Of a DNA stretch of 64,000 bases, positions 9,550 to 17,760 are shown in pieces. This DNA comes from UBA4416 sp048498515 (lineage in GTDB: Bacteria > Bacteroidota > Bacteroidia > B-17B0 > Aurantibacillaceae), in NCBI GenBank assembly GCA_048498515.1, contig JBEHXV010000002.1, positions 1 through 64,000 on the forward strand, given 5' to 3'. Within the stretch, counting starts at the first letter, position 1; each line of letters begins with the position of its first letter. Made by a program: the position numbers and the translations under genes. The notes beneath the pieces were generated by a model. It was not told the DNA's origin. It searched no databases and saw nothing but the letters and a program-made list of their open reading frames with translations.

Positions 9550-9661
9550 GTCACTTCGAGTAGTTCCGACGAGAGGGAGGAACGTATCGAGAAGTGATTG
9601 TGAATTACTGGTTCTCGATACGCTTCACTTCGTTTCGCTACTCGAACTGACAAAATAGAGA
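9550..9661. repeat. Imperfect long inverted repeat (TCGAG/CTCGA family)
   Basis: CACTTCGAGTAG at 9552-9563 pairs with CTACTCGAACTG at 9648-9659, and CGTATCGAGAA at 9583-9593 pairs with TTCTCGATACG at 9612-9622. Related elements with TCA..TCGAG and CTCGA..TGAC ends occur at 27980-28044 and 41694-41765. It sits between convergent genes. Confidence 0.75.
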
Positions 9662-9663
9662 GA

Positions 9664-11349
9664 TTAAGCCAGCGCTTCTTTTTTATAGAACCACATTTTC
9701 TCAACGTCCATGGTAACGGCTGCATCAGGCATTAACCCATCAGCATGTTCACTTTCGTTATACGGTGTTTTTAAGCCTATCTTGTAAGGATTAACCTTAA
9801 TGTTTAAAGGCGTACCGTTTACCTGGTGGCTTATCAACCTGAAAAGAGAAGCGGCAACATGCTCAAGAATAACCATATTCTCGGCCACCTTTGCCACAAT
9901 GTTCTCAGTACCATGCATGTTATCAATGCCACGCTGAAAGGCTTTTAAATAATCCAAATCCAATGGATCGATGTAACGATTTTCGAAAATAGCTTTTTCG
10001 TGCGGCAACCAGTCCAGGAAAAGGTCCTGCACAGCTTTGTTCAGCATACCGAATTTTCTTCCCAGGCTTTTTTCCGAAACAAATAATTCTTTCAATACTT
10101 TCAGGTCGGTAAAACCATGGTTGGTGAATAACAAACATGGCACCGACCAATAAATGGCCCAGTCCCAAAAGATCTTAAACACCATGATCTGCGTGTTACC
10201 CATCAGTTTGTATTTATCCTGGTAAATAGGCAACCAGTCTTTAAACCACGATAAATGTGTTTGGTCATAAATCTGTGCACGCACGGTAATGTCCTCACCT
10301 TTATGGTCGCGCAAAATAAGGTCGCTCAGCCAGGTATTGTTCAGCGAAATAAAATCGCTGCCCGGCGAGTAAAAAGGATCGAGGAAAGCACCAGCTTCGC
10401 CTGTTACGGCCCACCTGTCGGCCGAATAAATGCGCCCGCTGTCGTGCGCAAAATGTTTCAGGATCCTGAAATCCATCAACTCTTCTTTTGGCGGGCAAAC
10501 AAATTTAGCGGCCTGCGGTTCGTGTTTATTGATCCAGGCAACTGCTTTCTCGTAAGTGTTAATGGTATCGAATGGGTGAATGTCTTCATCGGCCACAATG
10601 CCTATGCTGGTATTTTTTGAACCCAAAGGAATAACCCACAGCCAGTAACCTTTATCCATAAAATGCACAGTGCTCAGGTAGCGCAGCTTTGGTGCCAAAA
10701 AGGTTTGCCACTGTTTGTTCTCGCTCCATTCATCAATATCCACCACACCCTTTACACGGAACCAGGCGGCATTGACATTATGTGGCGCTTCTTTCTGGAA
10801 GCCTAATTTCTTTTTCAGTAAGCTGATGCGGCTGGTGGCATCCACAAACCATTTTGTTTTTACCCTTTTATCTTCACGCTCGTGCGCGAATATCACTTCA
10901 TGCAAGTCGCCCTTTTCGCCAAACACCACATCTTTGGCACGTGCTGCTAAAATAAAATCGGTTCCCAGTGATTTGGTATGCCGTTCCAGGTAATTTTCAA
11001 AAGTTCCCCTGTCGAGCTGGTGGCTTGGCACCGGCAGCTTTAAGCGTGGACCCAGTTCAACACGGTTCGAGAGTTCGGTCTTTTTCTCATCGGTAAAAAA
11101 GAAACGCAGGCCGTGCTTTGGCAACTCAAACTCCTCTAAATATTCCTTAAGGTTCAATACTTCCCTGAAATAGTGCGTAGCCAGTTCCACGGTCGATTCG
11201 CCTACTTTGTGGGCGGCAGTTGCAGCGGCTTTATCGCGGCTTTCGAGTATTAAAATGGAAATAGCAGGATTTGCCTGTTTCAATTGTATGGAAAGTGTTA
11301 AACCTGCCAGGCCTCCTCCGGCAATAACGACGTCGTATTCTTTTTGCAT
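9664..11349 (-). CDS. Flavin-dependent halogenase-like FAD oxidoreductase
   Basis: The 561-residue protein belongs to the FAD-dependent monooxygenase fold of the tryptophan-halogenase family. Visible motifs are the Rossmann GGGLAG at 11-16, GEST at 50-53, a WxWxIP motif (WLWVIP, 236-241) that is a hallmark of flavin-dependent halogenases, and the second FAD motif GEAGAFLDPFYSPG from 317. Lys78 in ELPKHG aligns plausibly with the catalytic lysine (Lys79 of PrnA). In such enzymes reduced FAD and oxygen oxidise halide for transfer to an aromatic substrate, which would need a separate flavin reductase, not seen here. Substrate is unknown. It is divergent from the GNAT gene. A related non-halogenating monooxygenase is the alternative. 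Confidence 0.75.
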   Translation of the reverse strand: MQKEYDVVIAGGGLAGLTLSIQLKQANPAISILILESRDKAAATAAHKVGESTVELATHYFREVLNLKEYLEEFELPKHGLRFFFTDEKKTELSNRVELGPRLKLPVPSHQLDRGTFENYLERHTKSLGTDFILAARAKDVVFGEKGDLHEVIFAHEREDKRVKTKWFVDATSRISLLKKKLGFQKEAPHNVNAAWFRVKGVVDIDEWSENKQWQTFLAPKLRYLSTVHFMDKGYWLWVIPLGSKNTSIGIVADEDIHPFDTINTYEKAVAWINKHEPQAAKFVCPPKEELMDFRILKHFAHDSGRIYSADRWAVTGEAGAFLDPFYSPGSDFISLNNTWLSDLILRDHKGEDITVRAQIYDQTHLSWFKDWLPIYQDKYKLMGNTQIMVFKIFWDWAIYWSVPCLLFTNHGFTDLKVLKELFVSEKSLGRKFGMLNKAVQDLFLDWLPHEKAIFENRYIDPLDLDYLKAFQRGIDNMHGTENIVAKVAENMVILEHVAASLFRLISHQVNGTPLNIKVNPYKIGLKTPYNESEHADGLMPDAAVTMDVEKMWFYKKEALA

Positions 11350-11500
11350 GATTTTTTTATTAAAAAAAGAGTATACAAAAATACAATTTTATTGCACTTT
11401 TCGAGGCTTTTAACACAAAATCAAACGAAAGAACTTTGTTTAATTATTAGTAATATTGGCGCACAATTACACTATATAACATTAAACAAAAAATTCTTCG

Positions 11501-11929
11501 GTGAGAATAGAGCAGGCCAGGGAAAGTGATTTGGAAACCATTAAAAGCTACATTGCAGCCTTTGAGTTGGATAACCGCGACCTGCGGTATCAGCAGTTTT
11601 TAGTGGCTAAAGAAAACAATGCATTGCTTGGCTTTGCCCGGATAAGGAAACACAAAGGCTGCGACGAATTTTGTTCTTTGGGTGTGCTGGAAGAAAACCG
11701 TTTTCATGGCATTGCCAGGGAGTTAACCCTGGCGCATATAAAACAGGCAACACAACCGCTTTACCTGGTGTGCATTATACCGGAATATTTTGAAAAGCTT
11801 GGCTTTAAAACAGTAACTGAATATCCGGCAGAGATGGAAGATAAATTACAGTACTGCATCTCGGAGTTGGTAGTGCCCGAAGAATATGTTGTCATGAAAC
11901 ATCAAAAAAATGAGGCCGGCAATTTTTAA
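11501..11929 (+). CDS. GNAT-like N-acetyltransferase
   Basis: The 142-residue product has the size and order of a compact GNAT acyltransferase: an N-terminal ARESDLETIKSYI opening, a central beta-strand stretch NNALLGFARIRKHKG, an acceptor-side LGVLEENRFHGIARELT (a degenerate form of the acetyl-CoA binding R-x-x-G-x-G/A loop) and a C-terminal EYFEKLGFKTV typical of the final strand. The start is GTG at 11501; no better ATG is present upstream in frame. The substrate is not predictable. It is followed after 28 nt by the VOC gene and may be co-transcribed. Confidence 0.7.
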   Translation: MRIEQARESDLETIKSYIAAFELDNRDLRYQQFLVAKENNALLGFARIRKHKGCDEFCSLGVLEENRFHGIARELTLAHIKQATQPLYLVCIIPEYFEKLGFKTVTEYPAEMEDKLQYCISELVVPEEYVVMKHQKNEAGNF

Positions 11930-11957
11930 TGTTTAATTTTACATTTTTAATTTCTTT

Positions 11958-13019
11958 ATGAGTTACATTATTTCAGGCATACAACAGTTGGGTGTTGGTA
12001 ACACCAATGTACATGAAACATTTAAATGGTACCGAAAGGCATTTGGCACCGATATAAAAATATTTGAAGAAGCGGCTATGGCCGAGCTTATGCTGCCATA
12101 CACGGCAAACATGCCGCACGCGCGCCACGCTATCCTGGCTATCAGCATGAACGGTGGTGGTGGTTTCGAGATTTGGCAATACACCAGCCGCCAGGCCCAA
12201 AAACCGGAGTTTAAAATACAACTAGGTGATTTGGGCATTTTTGCAGGAAAAATAAAATCGTATAACATCCAGGCCTCATACGATCATTTGAAAAGTTTTG
12301 GCGCTAAAATGCTCACAGCAATTACTACTTCGCCCGACGGTAGAAAACATTTTTACATTCACGATCTGTGGGAAAATGTGTATGAAGTGATTGAAGAAAA
12401 AACATCCTGGTACCAAAAAAAGGATTTCACCACCGGTGGTGTGCTGGGCGCTGTAATTGGTGTTACAAACATTGATCGCTCCATTGGCCTGTATAAAACC
12501 GTATTGGGTTTTGATAAAGTGATAAGCGATACAACCGATGTATTTGCTGATTGGAACGGCGTAGAAGGTTCGCAAAAAAAATTCAGACGGGTAGTGTTGC
12601 GAAACAGCAAACCACGCGAAGGGAGCTTTGGGCCTTTACTGGGCGATAATGAAATTGAACTGATCCAGGCGCTGGATTATACGCCCAAAAAAATATTCGA
12701 AAACCGGTTGTGGGGCGACTGCGGCTTTATACACTTATGCTTTGACATTAAGAACATGAAAGCCCTGGAAGAAGCCTGCGTTAAAGCAGGGCAGCCCTTT
12801 ACAGTTGATGGTGGCGCCGGTTTTGAAATGGGCGAGGCCGCAGGCCATTTTACCTATATTGAAGATGCAGATGGCACGCTGATAGAATTTGTGGAAACAA
12901 AAAAACTACCGGTTATTAAAAAAATTGGCTGGTACCTCGATCTCAGGAAACGCGATCCTAAAAAAGCCTTACCGAACTTTATTTTAAAAGCCTTGCGCTT
13001 TAGCAGGGTTAAGGACTAA
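11958..13019 (+). CDS. Double-domain VOC (glyoxalase-fold) protein
   Basis: The 353-residue product has two vicinal-oxygen-chelate units, about residues 5-145 and 162-316. The first contains IQQLGVGNTNVHETFKWYRK and ends in FYIHDLWENVYEVIEE; the second contains IGVTNIDRSIGLYKTVLGFD and ends with FTYIEDADGTLIEFVET, a classic VOC metal-site ending. Two units in one chain make a complete metal-binding cup as in extradiol dioxygenases and glyoxalases. The reaction is unknown. It follows the GNAT gene closely, which suggests a short operon; a functional tie to the halogenase-like gene opposite is possible but unproven. Confidence 0.8.
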   Translation: MSYIISGIQQLGVGNTNVHETFKWYRKAFGTDIKIFEEAAMAELMLPYTANMPHARHAILAISMNGGGGFEIWQYTSRQAQKPEFKIQLGDLGIFAGKIKSYNIQASYDHLKSFGAKMLTAITTSPDGRKHFYIHDLWENVYEVIEEKTSWYQKKDFTTGGVLGAVIGVTNIDRSIGLYKTVLGFDKVISDTTDVFADWNGVEGSQKKFRRVVLRNSKPREGSFGPLLGDNEIELIQALDYTPKKIFENRLWGDCGFIHLCFDIKNMKALEEACVKAGQPFTVDGGAGFEMGEAAGHFTYIEDADGTLIEFVETKKLPVIKKIGWYLDLRKRDPKKALPNFILKALRFSRVKD

Positions 13020-13065
13020 TAGGCTATAAATTTGCAGTAATGCATTTTTTTAATACCTTCATTAT

Positions 13066-13911
13066 ATGCGGAGGTATGCTACGATACTGTTTTACTGTTT
13101 CTGTTCCTGCCATTTATTTTCGCAGGGCATTAATCAGCCAGGTACATACACTTCCGTCTCAAAAATAGAAGCCTGCTACAAAACCTTTTATAAAAAACCC
13201 GAACGGCTCGATACGCTTAGTGCGCCCAAGGGCGCGGTGTCTTATAGGATCTGGCGTATCATAGATTTTAAAGACCCTGCTGCAAAAACGCTTTTCGCCA
13301 GGTCAAAAGGTTGCGAAAATGTAGCCCTGTTCGATATTTTAAAATTCGGCGTCTTATCCGGCATGGTAAATGCTTTTGATACGGATGTGTTCGATAGCAA
13401 CCTGAAACACCGCATTGGAACGCAAAAAATAAAAAATATGCTAATGCTAACCGACACGGTTGACGAAAAAGTATTTGATGCCGAAGGGAATGAAACCTCT
13501 CAACAGGTTATCAGGCAAAAAGAAATGGGAAGCGAGGATCTTGCCGGTTTTTTAATTTGCGAAGACTGGTATTTTGATACACACTGGTCCAAACTGGATA
13601 AACGCCTCATTAGCATAAGCCCGGTGGCAAAAGACCAGAAAACATTAAAAGAAACACCCTTGTTTTATGTTTATTTTAACGAGTGCCGCGAGCTGCTTGG
13701 CTCATTCAGGGCGGTAAGCCCCGGTGCCCTGGAACCGGAATCTTACGATGAGTTTTTCCTGAAACACAAATACCCTTCTTTCGTCGTTAAAAAAAATAAT
13801 ATTTTTAACCGCAGCATCAACGAGTACAAAAAAGGAAAAGACGCTGAAATGGAACATGACGAAACCCTCAAAAAGCTTCACGGTACAGAGTCGGACTTGT
13901 TTGACCATTAA
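13066..13911 (+). CDS. GldN/PorN-like secreted protein (orphan paralogue)
   Basis: The 281-residue product has a signal peptide (1-20, ending LFSQG). The pattern across it matches GldN/PorN, a periplasmic T9SS component: YRIWRIIDFKDP, LFDILKFGVLSG, AFDTDVFD, a CEDWYFDTHWSKLDKRLISISPV segment, TPLFYVYFNECRELLGSF and YDEFFLKHKYPSFVVKKNNIFNRSINEY. Normal gldN genes lie in gldKLMN clusters, but no gldK, gldL or gldM neighbours exist here, so this looks like an additional copy or a diverged paralogue. A -7-like TAAATTTG lies at 13027-13034. Its stop codon overlaps the convergent RDD gene by four bases. The family call rests on remembered conserved patterns. Confidence 0.75.
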   Translation: MRRYATILFYCFCSCHLFSQGINQPGTYTSVSKIEACYKTFYKKPERLDTLSAPKGAVSYRIWRIIDFKDPAAKTLFARSKGCENVALFDILKFGVLSGMVNAFDTDVFDSNLKHRIGTQKIKNMLMLTDTVDEKVFDAEGNETSQQVIRQKEMGSEDLAGFLICEDWYFDTHWSKLDKRLISISPVAKDQKTLKETPLFYVYFNECRELLGSFRAVSPGALEPESYDEFFLKHKYPSFVVKKNNIFNRSINEYKKGKDAEMEHDETLKKLHGTESDLFDH

Positions 13912-14477
13912 TTGTCGGTGCCAAACTCCTGCGCTTTTATAGCTAACTTCAGCTCTTCCAAATCTTTTTTACGCAACACGTAAGTTTCGCTCCAGGTGTC
14001 GTGCCAGCCAACGGCGCCTAAACACGAAAAGGGCTCAAAGGGTACAATGCGCGCATACGAGCGACCAACTATTTGCATAAACGTTGGTTTTTCGCCATAC
14101 TCGTTCACTACAACCCGTCCCAACACCAACTTGCCCGGCGAGCTCTGCATGCTGTATTCAAAAATAATGTAGTACCAGGGATATAATACCAGGTAGCTCA
14201 CAACGTTTGTCAAAATATCAAAATAAGGCGAGTCAAAAATATCCATCATGTCAGCCGTGTAAGCAATGATACCGCCCACAAAACTGAAGGCAAAAATAAG
14301 AATGTAAAAGAAAACCCTGTCCAGTATAAAGTGGCCAAACCTGGCCCAGCCATCAACATAAGGCACTTCTTTAAAACGCGTAAAACTTTTCTCTACAAAC
14401 GTGGGGTTTCCAAGCGCGTCTTTTGAGCGCTGTTTTTGAGTATAGCTTTCTTTAATTTCTGTGATCTTTGTTTTCAT
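13908..14477 (-). CDS. RDD family membrane protein
   Basis: With the start set at ATG 14475-14477 the product is 189 residues; a longer frame exists but would overlap the upstream YciI-like gene almost fully. RDD features are visible: GWARFGHFILDRVFFYILIF (Arg and Asp in the first membrane helix), a second long hydrophobic stretch around 90-112, and the loop QSSPGKLVLGRVVVNEYGEKPT, which is the typical RDD post-helix motif SxGKxxxGxxVV. RDD proteins are small inner-membrane proteins of unclear role, some suggested to be ion antiporters. The gene follows the YciI-like gene by 19 nt on the same strand and is likely in one unit with it. Confidence 0.85.
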   Translation of the reverse strand: MKTKITEIKESYTQKQRSKDALGNPTFVEKSFTRFKEVPYVDGWARFGHFILDRVFFYILIFAFSFVGGIIAYTADMMDIFDSPYFDILTNVVSYLVLYPWYYIIFEYSMQSSPGKLVLGRVVVNEYGEKPTFMQIVGRSYARIVPFEPFSCLGAVGWHDTWSETYVLRKKDLEELKLAIKAQEFGTDN

Positions 14478-14496
14478 AAAAAGGGGGAGTGAGGTT

Positions 14497-14874
14497 TTAT
14501 TTTTTGATGAGTGCAACACGGTAAGGATGAAGCGTTGCTTCCATAATCCCAGCCTTAACCGCAGGGTCGCCAAGCATAAATTCCAAGGCTTCCTTTTCAT
14601 CGTTTGCGTAAAAGATAACAATGCCAAATGTTTTGTCATTGGTTTCGTCGGTACGACCTGCCAATATAATTTTTCCGGCTTCATTGGCTTCTTTCAAACG
14701 TTGAAAGTGCGCGCCAACCGTTTGCCGGTCCACATCCGTCCAGCTTTTCTCATCGTGGTACTTTTTGGCTAAGGTTACCTTATATAAAAACTCTTTTGGT
14801 TTTGGTTCGCTGTTTTGTGCAAACACAGCGGTATTTAAGCTCAGCACAAGTAATAATGATAAGATGGTTCTCAT
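14497..14874 (-). CDS. YciI-like protein with signal peptide
   Basis: The 125-residue product starts with a signal peptide (1-19, ending AVFAQ) and continues as a single dimeric alpha-beta (YciI-like) domain: HFQRLKEANEAGKIILAGRTDETNDKTFGIVIFYANDEKEALEFMLGDPAVKAGIMEATLHPY. YciI proteins are usually cytosolic with a His-Asp pair; here the export signal is unusual and suggests a periplasmic version. The function is unknown. It is the first gene of a probable two-gene unit with the RDD protein and is divergent from the suf operon. Confidence 0.8.
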   Translation of the reverse strand: MRTILSLLLVLSLNTAVFAQNSEPKPKEFLYKVTLAKKYHDEKSWTDVDRQTVGAHFQRLKEANEAGKIILAGRTDETNDKTFGIVIFYANDEKEALEFMLGDPAVKAGIMEATLHPYRVALIKK

Positions 14875-14928
14875 AGCTTTTTAATAAAATTTGGCGCTAA
14901 TATCAGCTAAACTAAACTATCAAAATAC

Positions 14929-14959
14929 TTGCAGATATACCACAAAAGTGGTATTTTTG
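14929..14959 (+). promoter_or_regulatory. Putative suf promoter with embedded inverted-repeat operator
   Basis: TTG at 14929-14931 and TATTTTTG at 14952-14959 are 20 nt apart, a good Bacteroidota promoter, 65 nt before the sufA start. Between and over the -7 box lies a perfect inverted repeat, ATACCAC-AAAA-GTGGTAT, at 14937-14954. A repressor bound there would block the promoter. Nearly the same repeat (one arm base changed) lies before feoA at 45113-45130, which argues for a shared iron or Fe-S responsive regulator. Confidence 0.6.
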
Positions 14960-15024
14960 TGCTCCTTTTAGAATTAATCTAATTAAGAATAAAAGGCAAG
15001 TCACTAACAATTAATTACTTACAA

Positions 15025-15351
15025 ATGATAACAGTTAGTAATGCGGCAAAAGAGCACGCAATTAATTTAATAAAAGAAGAAAACAAACCAGAGGGCACTT
15101 TCATTCGCGTTGGTGTAGATGGCGGCGGCTGCTCAGGCTTAATGTATAATTTGATATTTGATACAGAATTAAAAGAAGGCGACCAGCTATTTGAAGACAA
15201 CGGCGTTAAAGTAGTGGTTGACCGTAAAAGTTTTTTATACCTGGTAGGAACCGAGCTGGATTATAGCGGCGGATTGAATGGAAAAGGATTCATTTTTAAA
15301 AACCCTAATGCCACACGTTCCTGCGGTTGCGGAGAAAGCTTCTCTGTGTAA
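15025..15351 (+). CDS. sufA: A-type iron-sulfur carrier (SufA/ErpA-like)
   Basis: The 108-residue protein is an A-type carrier that receives Fe-S clusters from the SufBCD scaffold and delivers them to target enzymes. The three family cysteines are present: Cys36 in GGGCSG and Cys100 and Cys102 in SCGCG near the C-terminus. It is the first gene of a suf operon and begins 66 nt after the putative promoter and operator. The symbol follows context; the sequence alone would not separate SufA from IscA or ErpA. Confidence 0.93.
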   Translation: MITVSNAAKEHAINLIKEENKPEGTFIRVGVDGGGCSGLMYNLIFDTELKEGDQLFEDNGVKVVVDRKSFLYLVGTELDYSGGLNGKGFIFKNPNATRSCGCGESFSV

Positions 15352-15366
15352 TAAGTCAAAAAAGTC

Positions 15367-15408
15367 AAGTCAAAATTCAAAAGACTTGATACTTTGAAAT
15401 TTTGACTT
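15367..15408. repeat. Hairpin-forming inverted repeat between sufA and sufB
   Basis: AAGTCAAAATTCAAA at 15367-15381 pairs with TTTGAAATTTTGACTT at 15393-15408, one base bulged, with an 11-nt loop. It lies inside the suf operon gap and has no terminator-like T tract, so an RNA-stability or processing role is more likely than termination. Confidence 0.65.
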
Positions 15409-15430
15409 ATGAATTTTTGAATTTAAAAAA

Positions 15431-16882
15431 ATGGCCAACGACATATTAGAAGAACATATAAACAAAGATTACGAATGGGGCTTTACTACCGATATTGCGG
15501 CCGATGAAGCGCCCAAAGGTCTGAGCGAAGACATTATCCGGTTTATTTCAGCCAAAAAAAATGAACCCGAATGGATGTTGGAGTTTCGCTTAAAAGCGTT
15601 TCGTAACTGGCAAAACATGGTGGAGCCCGAGTGGGCGCATGTATCTTACCAAAAACCAAACTTCCAGGACATTATTTATTACTCGGCACCAAAACCAAAA
15701 AAAGAATTGGCGAGCCTGGATGAAGTAGACCCTGAATTATTAAAAACATTCGAAAAGCTGGGGATCTCTCTGGAAGAACAAAAACGCCTGAGTGGTGTGC
15801 AAAGCAATATTGCGGTTGATGTGGTGTTCGATAGCGTATCGGTTAAAACCACATTCAAAGAAACATTAGCGGAAAAAGGAATTATTTTTTGCTCCTTCAG
15901 CGAAGCGGTTCAGGATCATCCCGAACTTGTAAAAAAATACATGGGCATGGCAGTGCCACCAACTGATAATTTTTATGCCGCTTTAAATTCGGCGGTGTTT
16001 ACCGATGGTTCGTTCTGTTACATTCCAAAAGGCGTTCGCTCGCCTATGGAGCTCTCAACCTATTTCCGTATCAATGCCAGCGGTACCGGGCAGTTTGAGC
16101 GCACACTCATTATTGCCGATGAAGACGCCTATGTGTCTTATCTCGAAGGCTGCACCGCTCCGCAACGCGACGAGAACCAATTGCACGCGGCGGTAGTGGA
16201 GATCATTACCCATAAAAACGCTGAGGTAAAATACAGTACCGTACAAAACTGGTACCCGGGCGATAAGGATGGCAAAGGCGGGATTTTTAATTTTGTAACC
16301 AAACGTGGTTTGTGTTTAGAAGATAATTCAAAGATCAGCTGGACACAGGTAGAAACAGGTTCCGCAGTTACCTGGAAATATCCATCCGTAATTTTAAAAG
16401 GCAACAATTCAGTAGGCGAATTTTATTCAGTAGCAGTTACCAATAATTATCAGCAGGCCGATACAGGTACCAAGATGATCCATATAGGGAAGAACACCCG
16501 TTCTACCATTATCTCAAAAGGAATCTCCGCAGGCTTTAGTAATAACAGCTACCGCGGCCTGGTTCAAATTAAAAAAGGCGCTACCAATGCCCGTAACTTT
16601 TCGCAGTGCGATAGTTTATTGATGGGCGACAAGTGCGGCGCACATACCTTCCCGTATATTGAAATTAAAGACAAATCGGGTGTTGTAGAACATGAGGCTA
16701 CAACCAGCAAAATAGGTGAAGATCAATTGTTCTATTGCAAACAGCGCGGTATTGATAACGAAAAAGCCATTGGCTTAATTGTAAATGGCTATTGCAAGGA
16801 AGTATTAAATAAATTACCAATGGAGTTTGCCGTTGAAGCACAAAAATTATTAGCAATTAGTTTAGAAGGAAGCGTAGGATAA
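15431..16882 (+). CDS. sufB: Fe-S cluster scaffold protein SufB
   Basis: The 483-residue protein is SufB, the scaffold subunit of the SufBC2D complex on which Fe-S clusters are built in the cytosol. Family segments are clear: GVQSNIAVDVVFDSVSVKTTF, IPKGVRSPMELSTYFRINA, EGCTAPQRDENQLHAAVVE with the conserved Cys, and the C-terminal QCDSLLMGDKCGAHTFPYIE and EHEATTSKIGEDQLFYC with the cluster-region Cys and Glu. The length is normal. The ATG at 15431 gives a typical SufB N-terminus. Confidence 0.98.
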   Translation: MANDILEEHINKDYEWGFTTDIAADEAPKGLSEDIIRFISAKKNEPEWMLEFRLKAFRNWQNMVEPEWAHVSYQKPNFQDIIYYSAPKPKKELASLDEVDPELLKTFEKLGISLEEQKRLSGVQSNIAVDVVFDSVSVKTTFKETLAEKGIIFCSFSEAVQDHPELVKKYMGMAVPPTDNFYAALNSAVFTDGSFCYIPKGVRSPMELSTYFRINASGTGQFERTLIIADEDAYVSYLEGCTAPQRDENQLHAAVVEIITHKNAEVKYSTVQNWYPGDKDGKGGIFNFVTKRGLCLEDNSKISWTQVETGSAVTWKYPSVILKGNNSVGEFYSVAVTNNYQQADTGTKMIHIGKNTRSTIISKGISAGFSNNSYRGLVQIKKGATNARNFSQCDSLLMGDKCGAHTFPYIEIKDKSGVVEHEATTSKIGEDQLFYCKQRGIDNEKAIGLIVNGYCKEVLNKLPMEFAVEAQKLLAISLEGSVG

Positions 16883-16888
16883 AAAATA

Positions 16889-16970
16889 ATTACGAATGAA
16901 GTACGAATATATGAATCTATACAAATGAAGGCGTTAGTGCACCATTCGTATATTCGTAAAAATTCGTAAT
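16889..16970. repeat. Long inverted repeat between sufB and sufC
   Basis: ATTACGAAT at 16889-16897 pairs with ATTCGTAAT at 16962-16970, and ACGAATATA at 16903-16911 pairs with TATATTCGT at 16949-16957, giving a long interrupted hairpin that fills the gap between sufB and sufC. The repeated ATTCGTA/TACGAAT words suggest a repeat-family origin. Confidence 0.75.
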
Positions 16971-17000
16971 CATTAATTGAGAACACAGAAAAACAAAGAA

Positions 17001-17759
17001 ATGATTAGCATAAAAAATTTACACGCCTCCATCGGCGAAAAAGAAATATTAAGGGGCATTAACCTGGAAGTAAAAGCAGGCGAAGTGCACGCCATTATGG
17101 GGCCAAATGGTTCTGGTAAATCTACCTTGTCGAGCGTATTGGCAGGCCGCGAAGATTATGAAGTAACCGAAGGCGAAGTAACATTTAATGGAAAAGACCT
17201 TTTGGAATTATCTCCCGAAGACCGCGCGCGTGAAGGGTTATTTTTAGCATTTCAATATCCTGTAGAAATTCCGGGAGTAAGCAACATCAATTTTTTGCGT
17301 ACAGCATTGAACGAAATTCGCGCGTATCACGGACAGGAAGAAATGCCGGCCAAAGATTTCCTGGCACTGGTAAAAGACAAATCAAAACTGGTGGAACTGG
17401 ATTCGAAACTGGCGAGCCGTAGTGTGAACGAAGGATTTAGCGGTGGAGAGAAAAAACGAAACGAGATCTTTCAAATGGCCATGTTGCAACCTAAGCTGGC
17501 AATACTGGATGAAACCGACAGTGGTTTGGACATTGATGCCCTGCGTATTGTAGCCAATGGCGTTAACAAACTAAAATCGAAAGACAATGCAACCATTGTG
17601 ATTACACACTATCAGCGCTTGTTGGATTATATTGTTCCCGATTTTGTACATATCCTTTACAAAGGCCGTATTGTAAAAAGCGGTGGCAAGGAGCTGGCGC
17701 TTGAGCTGGAAGCAAAAGGGTATGACGAGATTAAAAAAGAATTTGAAATAGCCGATTAA
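17001..17759 (+). CDS. sufC: Fe-S assembly ATPase SufC
   Basis: The 252-residue ABC-type ATPase powers the SufBCD scaffold. The start is ATG 17001; the frame stays open back to TTG 16977 but those residues are not SufC-like. Motifs: Walker A GPNGSGKST at 34-42, Q-loop FQYP at 84-87, ABC signature FSGGEKKR at 146-153, Walker B LAILDETDSGLD at 167-178 and a switch His in VITHYQR. The stop is followed by one base and then the sufD ATG, so these two are tightly coupled. Confidence 0.98.
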   Translation: MISIKNLHASIGEKEILRGINLEVKAGEVHAIMGPNGSGKSTLSSVLAGREDYEVTEGEVTFNGKDLLELSPEDRAREGLFLAFQYPVEIPGVSNINFLRTALNEIRAYHGQEEMPAKDFLALVKDKSKLVELDSKLASRSVNEGFSGGEKKRNEIFQMAMLQPKLAILDETDSGLDIDALRIVANGVNKLKSKDNATIVITHYQRLLDYIVPDFVHILYKGRIVKSGGKELALELEAKGYDEIKKEFEIAD

Positions 17760-17760
17760 T

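Noticed and set aside
14478..14684. Longer start for the RDD protein
   Set aside because: It would overlap the YciI-like gene nearly in full and the extra residues are out-of-frame shadow; the ATG at 14475-14477 fits better.
16977..17000. TTG start for SufC eight codons upstream
   Set aside because: The added residues are not conserved in SufC and the ATG at 17001 has a purine-rich stretch ahead of it.
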